Shown piece after piece: positions 17,178-24,617 of a DNA stretch of 64,000 nucleotides. Each line of letters starts with the position of its first letter. Position 1 is the stretch's first letter. The position numbers and the translations under genes are program-made. The notes below the pieces were generated by a model. The model was not told the DNA's origin. It ran no database searches and worked only from the letters and a program-made list of their open reading frames with translations. This DNA is from JBFYTX01 sp963739515 (GTDB lineage Bacteria; Chloroflexota; Dehalococcoidia; Dehalococcoidales; RBG-16-60-22), in NCBI GenBank assembly GCA_963739515.1, contig CAVUAO010000002.1, positions 573,096 to 637,095 of the forward strand. Direction: 5' to 3'.

Positions 17178-17513
17178 TCCCTTCTCGGCCATAGTTTGTG
17201 GAAGCAAAATATTCGTGAAACATGGATATTGAACATTCTTTTTTTAGGGTAGCTTAAGATGGGGTCGGCGATGAACTGCTAAGGTAAAACTTGGCGGGTT
17301 TAGGTTCTACCCAATAGCTTCACTAGCACCTCTGGTTAGCTCCAGTTAGTGTTTTACCTAGCGTAGATAATGGCATTCAATATCCGGCCGGATTTTACAT
17401 TTCAAGCGAATGTGACCCAACAAAATACTTTGATGTTACCCAACGATTGCCTATATTATGATCTACATCATATTCTAAACAAAGTGACATCATGCAATCC
17501 GGACTTTTGCATG

Positions 17514-17655
17514 TATGAGACATTTGAGGACGTGCTGACCAGGCTGCCCTATTTCATCAAGGAGCTCTATAATCGAGAGAGGTTGTATTCGGCGCTTGGT
17601 TAGCTGCCACCGAATGAGTTTGAGGAGTTGCTGCATATTGATAGAGATAAGGAAT
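17514..17655 (+). pseudogene. Remnant of an IS3-family transposase C-terminus
   Basis: The translation YETFEDVLTRLPYFIKELYN, then RERLYSALG, a TAG stop, and LPPNEFEELL in the same frame matches the conserved end of IS3-family OrfB proteins. The DDE core is absent, and the upstream reading (from 17370) shows no transposase similarity that I recognise. It is a decayed insertion sequence fragment inside the island. The rest of 17,178-17,752 shows nothing else I can support. Confidence 0.75.
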
Positions 17656-17752
17656 TACCCCGCCGGTCTCTCCGTAGCGTATCTGTCAAATCAATGGAGT
17701 GCAGTCCACTTTCCCGGGCCGGTTACCATTACGAATCATCCCGGCGTGACCC

Positions 17753-18868
17753 TCAGGCAATTGACCCCGGCTCAGATTGCGCTTCAACGACAGGAGAGAC
17801 AGGCTTGCCCACGATGCTTGCCTGGGCCGCGATAATGGCAGCATGGGTGCGGCTGCGTGCCTGCATCTTGTCGATGACGTTCCGGACATGCTTCTTGGTA
17901 GTGTCCAAGGTGATACCCAGAGTCTCGGAGATTATCTTGTTCGAGTCTCCGTGCCCCAAGAGCCTTAGCACATCGACTTCCCTCTCGGTGAGGTGAGCAG
18001 CCTCAGCCGTGCGTTCGGCAAGCGTCTTTGGGCCATTTTGAAGCAGAGCATCCACGGCAGTGCGCAGCAATTCCGTCTGAATCTGCATGCCACCCATGAC
18101 CACACGCTGGATGCCTTGCAGTAACAATTCCGACGTCATGTCCTTGAGGAAGATGTATCCCGCCGCGCCCGCGTGGATGGCGTCAATAACACAAGAATCG
18201 TCAATGTTCTGCGTCATTACCAGGACAGCTACCTTCGGGAATTGTTCCTTGATAAGCCTCGTCGCCTGTATCCCATCCAGGGTGCCGGTCCGCGCCTCGG
18301 TTAACACTACGTTGACAGGATGTCCCTGGTCAGATGCCTCTTTTAACCGTGAAAGAGCTTGCTCCGCATCCGCAGCATCCGGAATCAGCTCGATGCCGTA
18401 ATCCATAGCCAGGATAGCCTGCAGGCCCTCCCGAATAATGGGATTGAAATTAATCATCAGGACACGCACCGTTTTCAACTCCGCGCGCCCTGCTTCTCCC
18501 ATGATCCGAGGTTCTTGTGGACTCTCTGCCACGCTGGCGGCATAGCGCTTCTTTGTATTCGGTAGGCCTAACGCTCGAAGAACAACGGTAGTGTCTGAAA
18601 GGTCACCGATTACGGATTTCCTGGGAAACGGATGTTCCTTGACGAGCGCCGGAACTCCTACCACCTGGGCTTCTTTGGCAGCCTGGGGAGACTGTTCAAT
18701 ATCGACAATCCGGACTGAACTGGCAGGTAGATCATAATCCTGTAACATTCCCTGGAGCCGGGCGACAGCACGCGCTGATTCCGGTCTCCCGCCGGCGATG
18801 AAAAGCTTGAGGTCAAGACCTTGAGAAGGTGATTCTTGTTCTTTAAGGGTTACGGTCTTGATGTCCAT
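17753..18868 (-). CDS. KaiB-receiver-LuxR fusion regulator
   Basis: 371 aa in three parts. Residues ~19-105 are a KaiB/thioredoxin-like domain (LKLFIAGGRPESARAVARLQ, IVDIEQSPQAAKEAQVVGVPAL, then SVIGDLSDTTVVLRALGL). Residues ~133-255 are a response-regulator receiver, but degenerate: the acidic pair is Asn140-Phe141 and the phospho-acceptor Asp is Glu191 in VVLTEAR, while the Lys in FLKD is kept. Residues ~288-350 are a LuxR/NarL HTH (LTEREVDVLRLLGHGDSNK). An AAAGGAGT site precedes ATG 18868. It is the last gene of the kaiC-kaiB-orf60 unit. A KaiB domain physically joined to DNA binding suggests KaiC-dependent control of transcription (inference). Confidence 0.88.
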   Translation of the reverse strand: MDIKTVTLKEQESPSQGLDLKLFIAGGRPESARAVARLQGMLQDYDLPASSVRIVDIEQSPQAAKEAQVVGVPALVKEHPFPRKSVIGDLSDTTVVLRALGLPNTKKRYAASVAESPQEPRIMGEAGRAELKTVRVLMINFNPIIREGLQAILAMDYGIELIPDAADAEQALSRLKEASDQGHPVNVVLTEARTGTLDGIQATRLIKEQFPKVAVLVMTQNIDDSCVIDAIHAGAAGYIFLKDMTSELLLQGIQRVVMGGMQIQTELLRTAVDALLQNGPKTLAERTAEAAHLTEREVDVLRLLGHGDSNKIISETLGITLDTTKKHVRNVIDKMQARSRTHAAIIAAQASIVGKPVSPVVEAQSEPGSIA

Positions 18869-18874
18869 GGTTTT

Positions 18875-19057
18875 TTACTCCTTTTTACTCCCACGCTTGC
18901 TATCAGGGCTCCTTGTACAACTCCAGTCTGAATGAGAAACTGAAAGTTGGCCCGGCTCTGCTAGAAACTGATTCATAAGCTGTTCGCGCTCCTCTTCCAA
19001 CCGCTTCAGCTCCGTGCTGCCGTTAAGTCTTTTCCGGGTATCCTTGTTTGCTTTCAC
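18875..19057 (-). CDS. Small charged protein between kaiB and the KaiB-LuxR fusion
   Basis: 60 aa from GTG 19057 with an AAGGAAA site. It lies 14 bp after the kaiB stop and 6 bp before the next start, so it fits as a real operon member. It is charged, with a short helix predicted around ELKRLEEEREQLMNQFL and a Ser/Lys-rich tail. I recognise no family. It could be a KaiC- or KaiB-binding peptide, or a non-functional spacer ORF. Confidence 0.5.
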   Translation of the reverse strand: MKANKDTRKRLNGSTELKRLEEEREQLMNQFLAEPGQLSVSHSDWSCTRSPDSKRGSKKE

Positions 19058-19071
19058 TGATTTCCTTATTG

Positions 19072-19437
19072 TTATTCTGGAGAAACCGGATGTTCGAGAC
19101 GGCTCGTCGTTTGAGCCTGTTGCGTGGGCAGTTCCAGGAAGACTGCCACCAGCTCCGGGCGGGACAGGTCACCGATGACCCTCCTTTCCGGAAGAGGATA
19201 TGTCCTTATCGCGGTGGGGACTGCCAGAATCTGGTGCTGACGGGCTAGCTCGGGGTGCTCAAGCAGGTCTATCACCTTAATAGCGTAGTCGTTACCGAGA
19301 TATGAATTGCATATCTGCTCCAGACTGCTGATGGCAGAATCAGACCTCGCCGTGTCACCAGTAACATAAAGAACGAACTTCCAGGTCTTATGACTTCTGT
19401 TGACGCCCACGCCGACTCCCTGGCTGTTTCGCCTCAC
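19072..19437 (-). CDS. kaiB: KaiB-like circadian clock protein
   Basis: 121 aa. Core: KFVLYVTGDTARSDSAISSL, YAIKVIDLLEHPELARQ, ILAVPTAIRTYPLPERRVIG and DLSRPELVAVFLEL, which follow KaiB closely (the thioredoxin-like fold that switches to bind KaiC). The C-terminal ~20 residues are extra. The frame opens at GTG 19437 inside kaiC (50-bp overlap); a GTG at 19410 with CAGGGAG just before it is a likelier start and gives 112 aa. No kaiA is present. Coupled to kaiC and to the KaiB-LuxR fusion. Confidence 0.92.
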   Translation of the reverse strand: MRRNSQGVGVGVNRSHKTWKFVLYVTGDTARSDSAISSLEQICNSYLGNDYAIKVIDLLEHPELARQHQILAVPTAIRTYPLPERRVIGDLSRPELVAVFLELPTQQAQTTSRLEHPVSPE

Positions 19438-21121
19438 CGAGGCTCATCTCAGCCATATTCGCCTCATACTGCTCGGCTTCTCGCTGGGTCTGTTCCATTT
19501 CAATATCGGTGGCCTCAATCTCAGCGTGCAGGGCGGCTATCTGGGCTTCCAGAGCGGTACGCCTGTTCTTGCACTGGCGCTCCTGCCTTTCTAGGTCATG
19601 TTTTCGGCGGATCTGCTCAACGTAGTTTTTTTCTTGCTGGGCTGTCCGGGCGGTGCCGGTAAGAATCCCGGATGGCCCCGCATACACGTCAACAAGCTCC
19701 ACTCCACGGTCAGTCAAAAGGAACTCCCGCACCTTGCTGTCGTGCGCCATACCACGGGATTTCCAAATATACAATAACCTGGTTCGCTCGCCGTTCATCT
19801 CGAGGTTGCGCAACACTACCCAGGTGTCCATTAGTGACGAGACCCCGACCTCGCCTGGTGATTCCTGAAATTCGCGCCCCGTCAGGGTGGTAAAGAGACC
19901 GGTTATTGCCTTCCTCTTGAGAAAGTCAATCATCCGGGATACCATGACCTGAACCTCGTTGAGAGAGCCCGCGGAGAGCAAATTGGTCACAGGGTCCAGG
20001 ATGACTACCCGTGGCTGAAATGCTTTAACCTCACGTTCCATGGTTACCAGGTGCATTTCCAGACCGTACATGGTGGCTCTTGATGAGCGGAATCTGAGGA
20101 GGCCTTCCTTTATCCACGGCTGGAAGTCGATGCCGATAGAGCGCATGTTCCGTATGATCTCATATTCTGACTCTTCGAAAGCGAAATAGAGACAGCGCTC
20201 GCCGCGCTGGCAACTGGCGAGGGCCAAGTGTGCTGCCAGGCTGGTTTTACCTGTCCCGGCCTCCCCGCTGACGAGAATGCTGTTCCCCCGGTAGTAGCCC
20301 TGTCCTCCTAGCATTGTGTCAAGCTGGGGGATTCCCGTGGTTATCCGTTCTGAAGACACTTCATACGCGGGTTGTATCGCGGTGACAGGAATCAAGGAGA
20401 TGCCGTTCTCACCGATCAGAAAAGGAAATTCGTCTGCACCGTGAGAAGAGCCGCGGTATTTCGCCACACGAAGATAGCGGGTAGCGAAATTGTTGCTTAT
20501 TCGTTCAGTAAGTAGAACAATGCAATCTGGAAGGGAACTGCCCAGCCCGTGGCGGATCATCTCCGTTTCACTCTCCGCAGTAACCACTGCGGTAAGCCCT
20601 TTGTCTTTCAACCAACCATAGAGGTGTACCAGTACGTCCCGAACGGCCGATGCATCGGAAAACCCGTAAAAGAGCGCCGGGATACCGTCCAGCAATATCC
20701 TTTTGGCGCCAACGCTGCTGACAGCGTGCTCAATCCTGACCAGCAGTCCATCGAGGTTATATCGGCCTGCCTCGATAAATTCACCGTGGTTCACCGACAT
20801 ATAGTCTATCGCTATCTTCCCGCTGGAAACCAGTTCCTGGAGATTGAAGCCGAAGGAAGAGCAGTTGGCAACCAGCTCCTCTTCCGTTTCCTCGAAGCTG
20901 ATGAGAACACCGGGCTCGTCGTACTGCCGTACTCCCCGGACGAGGAATTCCAGACCGAATATTGTCTTCCCGGAGCCAGCCAATCCCAGTAGAAGGGTTA
21001 TGCGTCCGGCAGGCAGGCCTCCCAGAGTAATATCGTCAAAACCTTCTATACCGGTAGGAACCTTAGATATAGTGACTTTAGATAGTTGTACGGCAGTGGA
21101 TATTTCGCGTCGCTTTTTCAT
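19388..21121 (-). CDS. kaiC: Double-domain KaiC ATPase/kinase with C-terminal coiled coil
   Basis: 577 aa with two RecA-like domains. CI: Walker A GLAGSGKT (46-53) and catalytic Glu pair in SFEETEEE (about 77-78). CII: Walker A GEAGTGKT (286-293) and Glu pair in AFEESEYE (316-317). The CII segment GVSSLMDT aligns with the cyanobacterial autophosphorylation site, giving Ser428-Ser429 in place of Ser-Thr. Residues ~495-560 form a charged coiled coil instead of the usual A-loop tail. Autophosphorylation and ATP-driven KaiB binding are expected from the family. ATG 21121 has a GGGGGAC site and a TATAAT at 21147-21142. First gene of the clock-like operon. Confidence 0.94.
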   Translation of the reverse strand: MKKRREISTAVQLSKVTISKVPTGIEGFDDITLGGLPAGRITLLLGLAGSGKTIFGLEFLVRGVRQYDEPGVLISFEETEEELVANCSSFGFNLQELVSSGKIAIDYMSVNHGEFIEAGRYNLDGLLVRIEHAVSSVGAKRILLDGIPALFYGFSDASAVRDVLVHLYGWLKDKGLTAVVTAESETEMIRHGLGSSLPDCIVLLTERISNNFATRYLRVAKYRGSSHGADEFPFLIGENGISLIPVTAIQPAYEVSSERITTGIPQLDTMLGGQGYYRGNSILVSGEAGTGKTSLAAHLALASCQRGERCLYFAFEESEYEIIRNMRSIGIDFQPWIKEGLLRFRSSRATMYGLEMHLVTMEREVKAFQPRVVILDPVTNLLSAGSLNEVQVMVSRMIDFLKRKAITGLFTTLTGREFQESPGEVGVSSLMDTWVVLRNLEMNGERTRLLYIWKSRGMAHDSKVREFLLTDRGVELVDVYAGPSGILTGTARTAQQEKNYVEQIRRKHDLERQERQCKNRRTALEAQIAALHAEIEATDIEMEQTQREAEQYEANMAEMSLGEAKQPGSRRGRQQKS

Positions 21122-21526
21122 TCTGTCCCCCTTAAGCGCGAATTATACAATAAAAGCAAGACTGCGATTTATAATAACGTGGGGTAATGTTAAGTTTACC
21201 CCATAGACTCGGTTGGCAAGCCACCGTTGGTTACCTCGTCAAACCCGGGAATACCTGTTGGACATTTGGCGATGCCGAGTTGAGGGGCTTTCTTTTTTTA
21301 GCTTACGCCATTGCTTTCCTTTTGTGGGCCAACTGACCTATATAACCGAATAGTTGCACTTTTTCTATGTGATGTCAAGGCACTCATGAATTCACAACAT
21401 GGTTTACACGAAACGCAACTTAGTGTTGCAGGCACGCAACAAAGTACTGGAAGATATGATGGATGGAGAGAGTGCCTCATTTCATTGGGGATGGCTGGAA
21501 GGGACAAAATCATCCCAGGGTTACCT
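21122..21526 (-). other. Gap between kaiC and the stand-alone receiver-LuxR gene
   Basis: 405 bp without a supportable gene. A perfect -10 TATAAT (minus strand, 21147-21142) lies 21 bp before kaiC, but I see no good -35. A small hairpin GCAAC-TTAGT-GTTGC is at 21416-21430. Reading frames here on both strands are extensions or shadows of the 3' end of the receiver-LuxR gene. Confidence 0.5.
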
Positions 21527-22282
21527 TCAGGCAACCGTCCCTGGCTGTGGGTGAGATTCAATGATAGAAGCGAGACCATTGATAGGATTTCCCACGATAC
21601 CTGCCTGTGCCGCGATAATGGCAGCATGGGTGCGGCTGCGTGCCTGCAGCTTGTCGATAACGTTCCGGACATGCTTTTTGGTAGTGTCCAGGGTGATTTT
21701 CAGAATATCGGCGATTATCTTGTTTGAGTCTCCGTTACCCATGAGCCTTAGTACATCAACTTCCCTCTCGGTGAGGTGAGCCGCCTCAGCCGTACGCTCG
21801 GCAAGCGTCTTACGGCCATTTTGAATCAGATTCTCCACGGCAGTGTGCAGCAATTCCGTCTTCATCTGCATGCCGCCCTCGGCCGCACGATGAATGCTCT
21901 GCAGCAACTGTTCCGGTGACATGTCCTTGAGGAAGATGTATCCCCCCGCGCCTGCATGGATGGCGTCAATAACATAAGAATCGTTGAGGTTCTCCGTCAA
22001 CACCAGGACGGCTACCTTCGGGAACTCATCCTTGATAAGCCTCGTCGCTTGCACGCCATCCACTACGCCGTTCCGCGTCTCGGTCAACACTACGTTGACA
22101 GGCCGTCCCCGGTCACCGGCTCGTTTTATATGCTGAAGAGCTTCATACCCATCCGGAACATCTCCAATCACTTCAATTCCCTCGTCTTTAGTCAGGATAG
22201 CCTGCAGACCCTCACGGACAACCGGACTGAAATCAATCATCAGGACTCCCAGCGTTTCAGATTCGCGTTGCTTGACTGTCAT
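21527..22282 (-). CDS. Receiver-LuxR response regulator, degenerate receiver
   Basis: 251 aa, a close paralogue of the C-terminal two thirds of the KaiB fusion protein; the HTH halves are nearly identical (TLAERTAEAAHLTEREVDVL in both). Receiver about 11-130: the acidic pair is Asp-Phe in MIDFSP and the phospho-acceptor position is Glu68 in VVLTETR, so ordinary phosphotransfer is unlikely. HTH about 165-228. An 8-bp palindrome at 22299-22316 lies just upstream and may be its own operator. It precedes kaiC on the same strand, 405 bp away. Probably a duplication partner of the fusion gene, without a KaiB domain. Confidence 0.88.
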   Translation of the reverse strand: MTVKQRESETLGVLMIDFSPVVREGLQAILTKDEGIEVIGDVPDGYEALQHIKRAGDRGRPVNVVLTETRNGVVDGVQATRLIKDEFPKVAVLVLTENLNDSYVIDAIHAGAGGYIFLKDMSPEQLLQSIHRAAEGGMQMKTELLHTAVENLIQNGRKTLAERTAEAAHLTEREVDVLRLMGNGDSNKIIADILKITLDTTKKHVRNVIDKLQARSRTHAAIIAAQAGIVGNPINGLASIIESHPQPGTVA

Positions 22283-22298
22283 CGTAGGACACCCCCTT

Positions 22299-22316
22299 GG
22301 TACACTTTAGTGTACC
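22299..22316. promoter_or_regulatory. Perfect palindrome upstream of the receiver-LuxR gene
   Basis: GGTACACT-TT-AGTGTACC: 8-bp perfect arms with a 2-bp centre, 17 bp before the start codon of the receiver-LuxR gene. LuxR-type HTH proteins bind such dyads, so autoregulation is plausible. Confidence 0.5.
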
Positions 22317-22546
22317 ATTCTACCCCCCCCTTAACCCACTTGTCAAGTGCTATTAGTTACCACCCATTAGATTAGCCGACCAGCACTAATATGCCTATCC
22401 CATACCTGCTTGAAGGGTTTGTGGCACCGGGATACAGGGTACATACTCATATTAATGGTGGATACTATACCTGAACCTACCTAACACAGCAGTTTATGTA
22501 GTGGCTAAGTTCTACCAAAGTGGGATCAACAAAAGGAGGGAATACC

Positions 22547-22732
22547 ATGGCAGCCAAATTCGAAATCTACAAGGACAAGTCCGGGGGGTTCCGCTGGAGA
22601 CTGACCCATACCAACGGCAAGATCATTGCGGACTCGGGGCAAGGCTACAAGGCTAAAGAAGACGCTATCAAGGGCATTAGCTCCCTCAAGGAGAATGTAC
22701 CCGGCGCAATTATCGAAGACAAGACCGCCTGA
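22547..22732 (+). CDS. DUF1508 (YegP-like) small protein
   Basis: 61 aa, one DUF1508 unit: KFEIYKDKSGGFRWRL, then a GQGYKAKEDAIKGISSLKEN segment. ATG 22547 is preceded by AAAAGGAGGG; an upstream in-frame ATG at 22520 is less likely. The function of the family is unknown; it is often stress-induced or near envelope genes. First of a series of tiny genes each with a strong ribosome-binding site. A second DUF1508 unit is fused in the protein at 23771. Confidence 0.85.
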   Translation: MAAKFEIYKDKSGGFRWRLTHTNGKIIADSGQGYKAKEDAIKGISSLKENVPGAIIEDKTA

Positions 22733-22836
22733 GTGACCAGCGCTGTCTAAACAAGCGTTAATATTTATGCAGTTTGACTTATGTGCATATTTACACATAG
22801 GGGTATTTAGTCATTTTGTAAAGGAGGATTGTTCTC

Positions 22837-22986
22837 ATGTTTGAGGTAAGCGGTTTATGGTGGGGCATAATCTCTCTTGTTTTCGGCGTCATCGTCATGA
22901 TTTTTCCCAAGATTCTTAACTATCTTATAGGGATTTATCTCATCGTCATTGGCATATTAGCTATTGTCACGCACTTCAACGGGTGA
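22837..22986 (+). CDS. DUF3096-like two-helix membrane protein
   Basis: 49 aa: MFEVSGLWWGIISLVFGVIV, then a Pro-containing turn (FPKIL) and a second hydrophobic stretch ending in VTHFNG. AAAGGAGGA precedes the ATG. The WWGIISLVFG/ FPKILNYLIGIYLI pattern matches the DUF3096 family of short membrane proteins of unknown role. Confidence 0.75.
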   Translation: MFEVSGLWWGIISLVFGVIVMIFPKILNYLIGIYLIVIGILAIVTHFNG

Positions 22987-23092
22987 AAATGCCTCCGGAC
23001 GTGCCAAATGACAGGAGAAATCGGTGGATTTAACAGATGGCGCCGGTTTGACCGCCCTTCAAAGACCAAATAATGGAAAGGAGGAAAGACCA

Positions 23093-23218
23093 ATGGCTGT
23101 TCAGGAAAAATCAATCCAATATCCCGCCCAGGTGAAAACAAAGTGGTGGTACTGGCCTCTGCTGATTTTAGGCTCGGTGATGGTGGTTGGTGGCATCGTC
23201 TGGGTAGTTGTTTTATAG
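23093..23218 (+). CDS. Small single-span membrane protein
   Basis: 41 aa. A hydrophilic 16-residue N-terminus (AVQEKSIQYPAQVKTK) is followed by one membrane segment, WWYWPLLILGSVMVVGGIVW. GGAAAGGAGG lies before ATG 23093, which is why this start is preferred to one 69 bp upstream. I do not recognise the family. The setting among other tiny membrane proteins suggests an envelope role. Confidence 0.65.
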   Translation: MAVQEKSIQYPAQVKTKWWYWPLLILGSVMVVGGIVWVVVL

Positions 23219-23274
23219 AAAGTTCCGACTGATGAGCAAACTGCGAAGGTCACCATAAATAAAAGGAGGGCAGT

Positions 23275-23436
23275 ATGCTTGGTATACTCTTGACAATCGG
23301 TATTATCATTTTGATTTTGTGGGTGCTGGGTTTCGCTATCGGCTTTATAGCAGGTCCGGTCCTCTGGATATTACTCGTTATTGGAATCATCTTCCTGATT
23401 ATCTGGCTCGTGCCGCGAGTAAGAAATAGACATTAG
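23275..23436 (+). CDS. Small two-helix membrane protein (DUF5670/Lmo0937-like)
   Basis: 53 aa, nearly all hydrophobic: an N-terminal helix LLTIGIIILILWVLGFAIG, a short Gly-Pro turn, a second helix, and a basic end VPRVRNRH. AAAAGGAGGGC precedes the ATG. It resembles the Lmo0937/DUF5670 group of tiny membrane proteins that often appear in stress gene sets. Function is unknown. Confidence 0.65.
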   Translation: MLGILLTIGIIILILWVLGFAIGFIAGPVLWILLVIGIIFLIIWLVPRVRNRH

Positions 23437-23520
23437 CCCTGTATCTGAATACAACAAGGCTAAAGTAAAAGCATTGGAGTTGTAGCAAAACCAATAATAC
23501 AAGAAAGGAGGGTTGGAAGT

Positions 23521-23667
23521 ATGCCGCGAAAGGTAAGGAGCGATAAAACGGTGGGAAAAATAGAAAAAGACCTGGGTCTAGCCACCGGTGCCATCAGGAA
23601 CAAGGATGGCAGAGATACCCGGTCTGACAAGGAAATCGGGACTATAAGAAAAGAGCAAAGCAAGTAA
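23521..23667 (+). CDS. Small charged protein of unknown function
   Basis: 48 aa, rich in Lys, Arg and Asp: MPRKVRSDKTVGKIEKDLG and on, ending RKEQSK. An AGAAAGGAGGG site and tight placement in the series support it as real. A terminator begins at the stop codon. No family recognised; the composition suggests a soluble, possibly nucleic-acid-associated or disordered protein. Confidence 0.6.
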   Translation: MPRKVRSDKTVGKIEKDLGLATGAIRNKDGRDTRSDKEIGTIRKEQSK

Positions 23668-23688
23668 AAGGCGGAATGTTCCGCCTTT
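23667..23688 (+). terminator. Terminator hairpin closing the small-gene series
   Basis: Perfect 10-bp arms AAAGGCGGAA and TTCCGCCTTT with a 2-nt loop, starting in the stop codon of the 48-aa gene. The downstream T run is short (TTTCATCTT). Confidence 0.7.
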
Positions 23689-23770
23689 CATCTTCAAGCG
23701 GTTCGGCGGCTAAATTCACTGGCAGTCATGTCAGCTGGCCGCCAAAACAGGATTTAAAAGGAGAGATACT

Positions 23771-24370
23771 ATGGTTAGTAAATCGGCAAGGTTCGTTCCA
23801 AGCGTCAGATTGGAACGGTACGATGTAGTGAATAAAAAGGGTAAAGACATGGGTCAGGTGCAGACCTTTGTGATAGACATGCACGAAGGTCTGATTGCAT
23901 TCGCGCTGGTCGCATTCGGAGGCTTTCTTGGCGTCACCGACAAGTGGTTTGCCCTCCCCTGGATCGCTTTAGAGTGGCACCCGAAGACTATGAAATTCAT
24001 TCTGGATATGCCGGAAGAAGTTCTCAAGAATGCTCCGGGTATGCATAAGGATAGGTGGCTGGAAGAGATTGACAAGTGGCAGGAAGGCAAAGACCTGGAA
24101 TTGGTTGACCACTATTATACTTACTACGGGTATGATTCATACCTGGGAATTGTGCAAAAGATGGTAGCAAAAAGAGGCAGGCGCAAGGTAGATGCAAAAT
24201 TTGAGATAAACAAGGACGTGGCAGGGGAATTCAGGTTTAAACTGGTGGCGATAAACGGAGAGACCATCGCGGTATCCGAGGGTTATACGGCCAAAGAAGG
24301 CGCCCTGAATGGCATTGAATCCGTCAGGCTGAACGCCCCTGTGGCTGTGATCGACGACACGACAGTTTAA
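23771..24370 (+). CDS. PRC-barrel domain protein with C-terminal DUF1508
   Basis: 199 aa. Residues ~1-75 resemble a PRC-barrel (RYDVVNKKGKDMGQVQTFVI and the KWFALPWIALEW segment). A helical middle follows, then a DUF1508 unit from about 140 (KFEINKDVAGEFRFKLVAIN), similar to the 61-aa protein at 22547. PRC-barrels occur in stress and RNA-processing proteins. The AAAAGGAGAG site supports ATG 23771. The domain fusion is seen; function is unknown. Confidence 0.75.
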   Translation: MVSKSARFVPSVRLERYDVVNKKGKDMGQVQTFVIDMHEGLIAFALVAFGGFLGVTDKWFALPWIALEWHPKTMKFILDMPEEVLKNAPGMHKDRWLEEIDKWQEGKDLELVDHYYTYYGYDSYLGIVQKMVAKRGRRKVDAKFEINKDVAGEFRFKLVAINGETIAVSEGYTAKEGALNGIESVRLNAPVAVIDDTTV

Positions 24371-24409
24371 CGTCGATAGGTCAAGCAGTTGACCAGGAAA
24401 TTGAAAATT

Positions 24410-24442
24410 TTGGTGAGCCGGCGGTGTAATCCGGCTCACCAA
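24410..24442 (+). terminator. Terminator after the PRC-barrel gene
   Basis: Perfect 12-bp stem TTGGTGAGCCGG/CCGGCTCACCAA with a 9-nt loop, 39 bp after the stop. Only a weak T-rich tail follows, so it could act in both directions. Confidence 0.7.
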
Positions 24443-24617
24443 TCATGCTTTATGCCGGTAACCACCATGCTGGACGGCAGCTGTAATCGAGTTTAATTTT
24501 GCAACCGGCAAGAAGACCACCATAAAAAAATATAAGCCGAAGATAGAAATAGAAAAATAGACAATATTACTGGATTTTTATAAAATATAGCGTCCACACT
24601 TCTGGAGGACACGACCG

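Noticed and set aside
17370..17603. 77-aa ORF read as an independent gene
   Set aside because: Only its last third matches anything, the end of an IS3 transposase that continues past the stop; the rest looks random.
21298..21727. ORFs on either strand at the 3' end of the stand-alone receiver-LuxR gene
   Set aside because: They overlap the conserved HTH codons in another frame and carry no domain.
17753..22282. kaiA or a SasA-type kinase in the clock-like cluster
   Set aside because: No frame in the cluster resembles KaiA, and the nearest histidine kinase (27947) has PAS domains, not a KaiB-like sensor domain.
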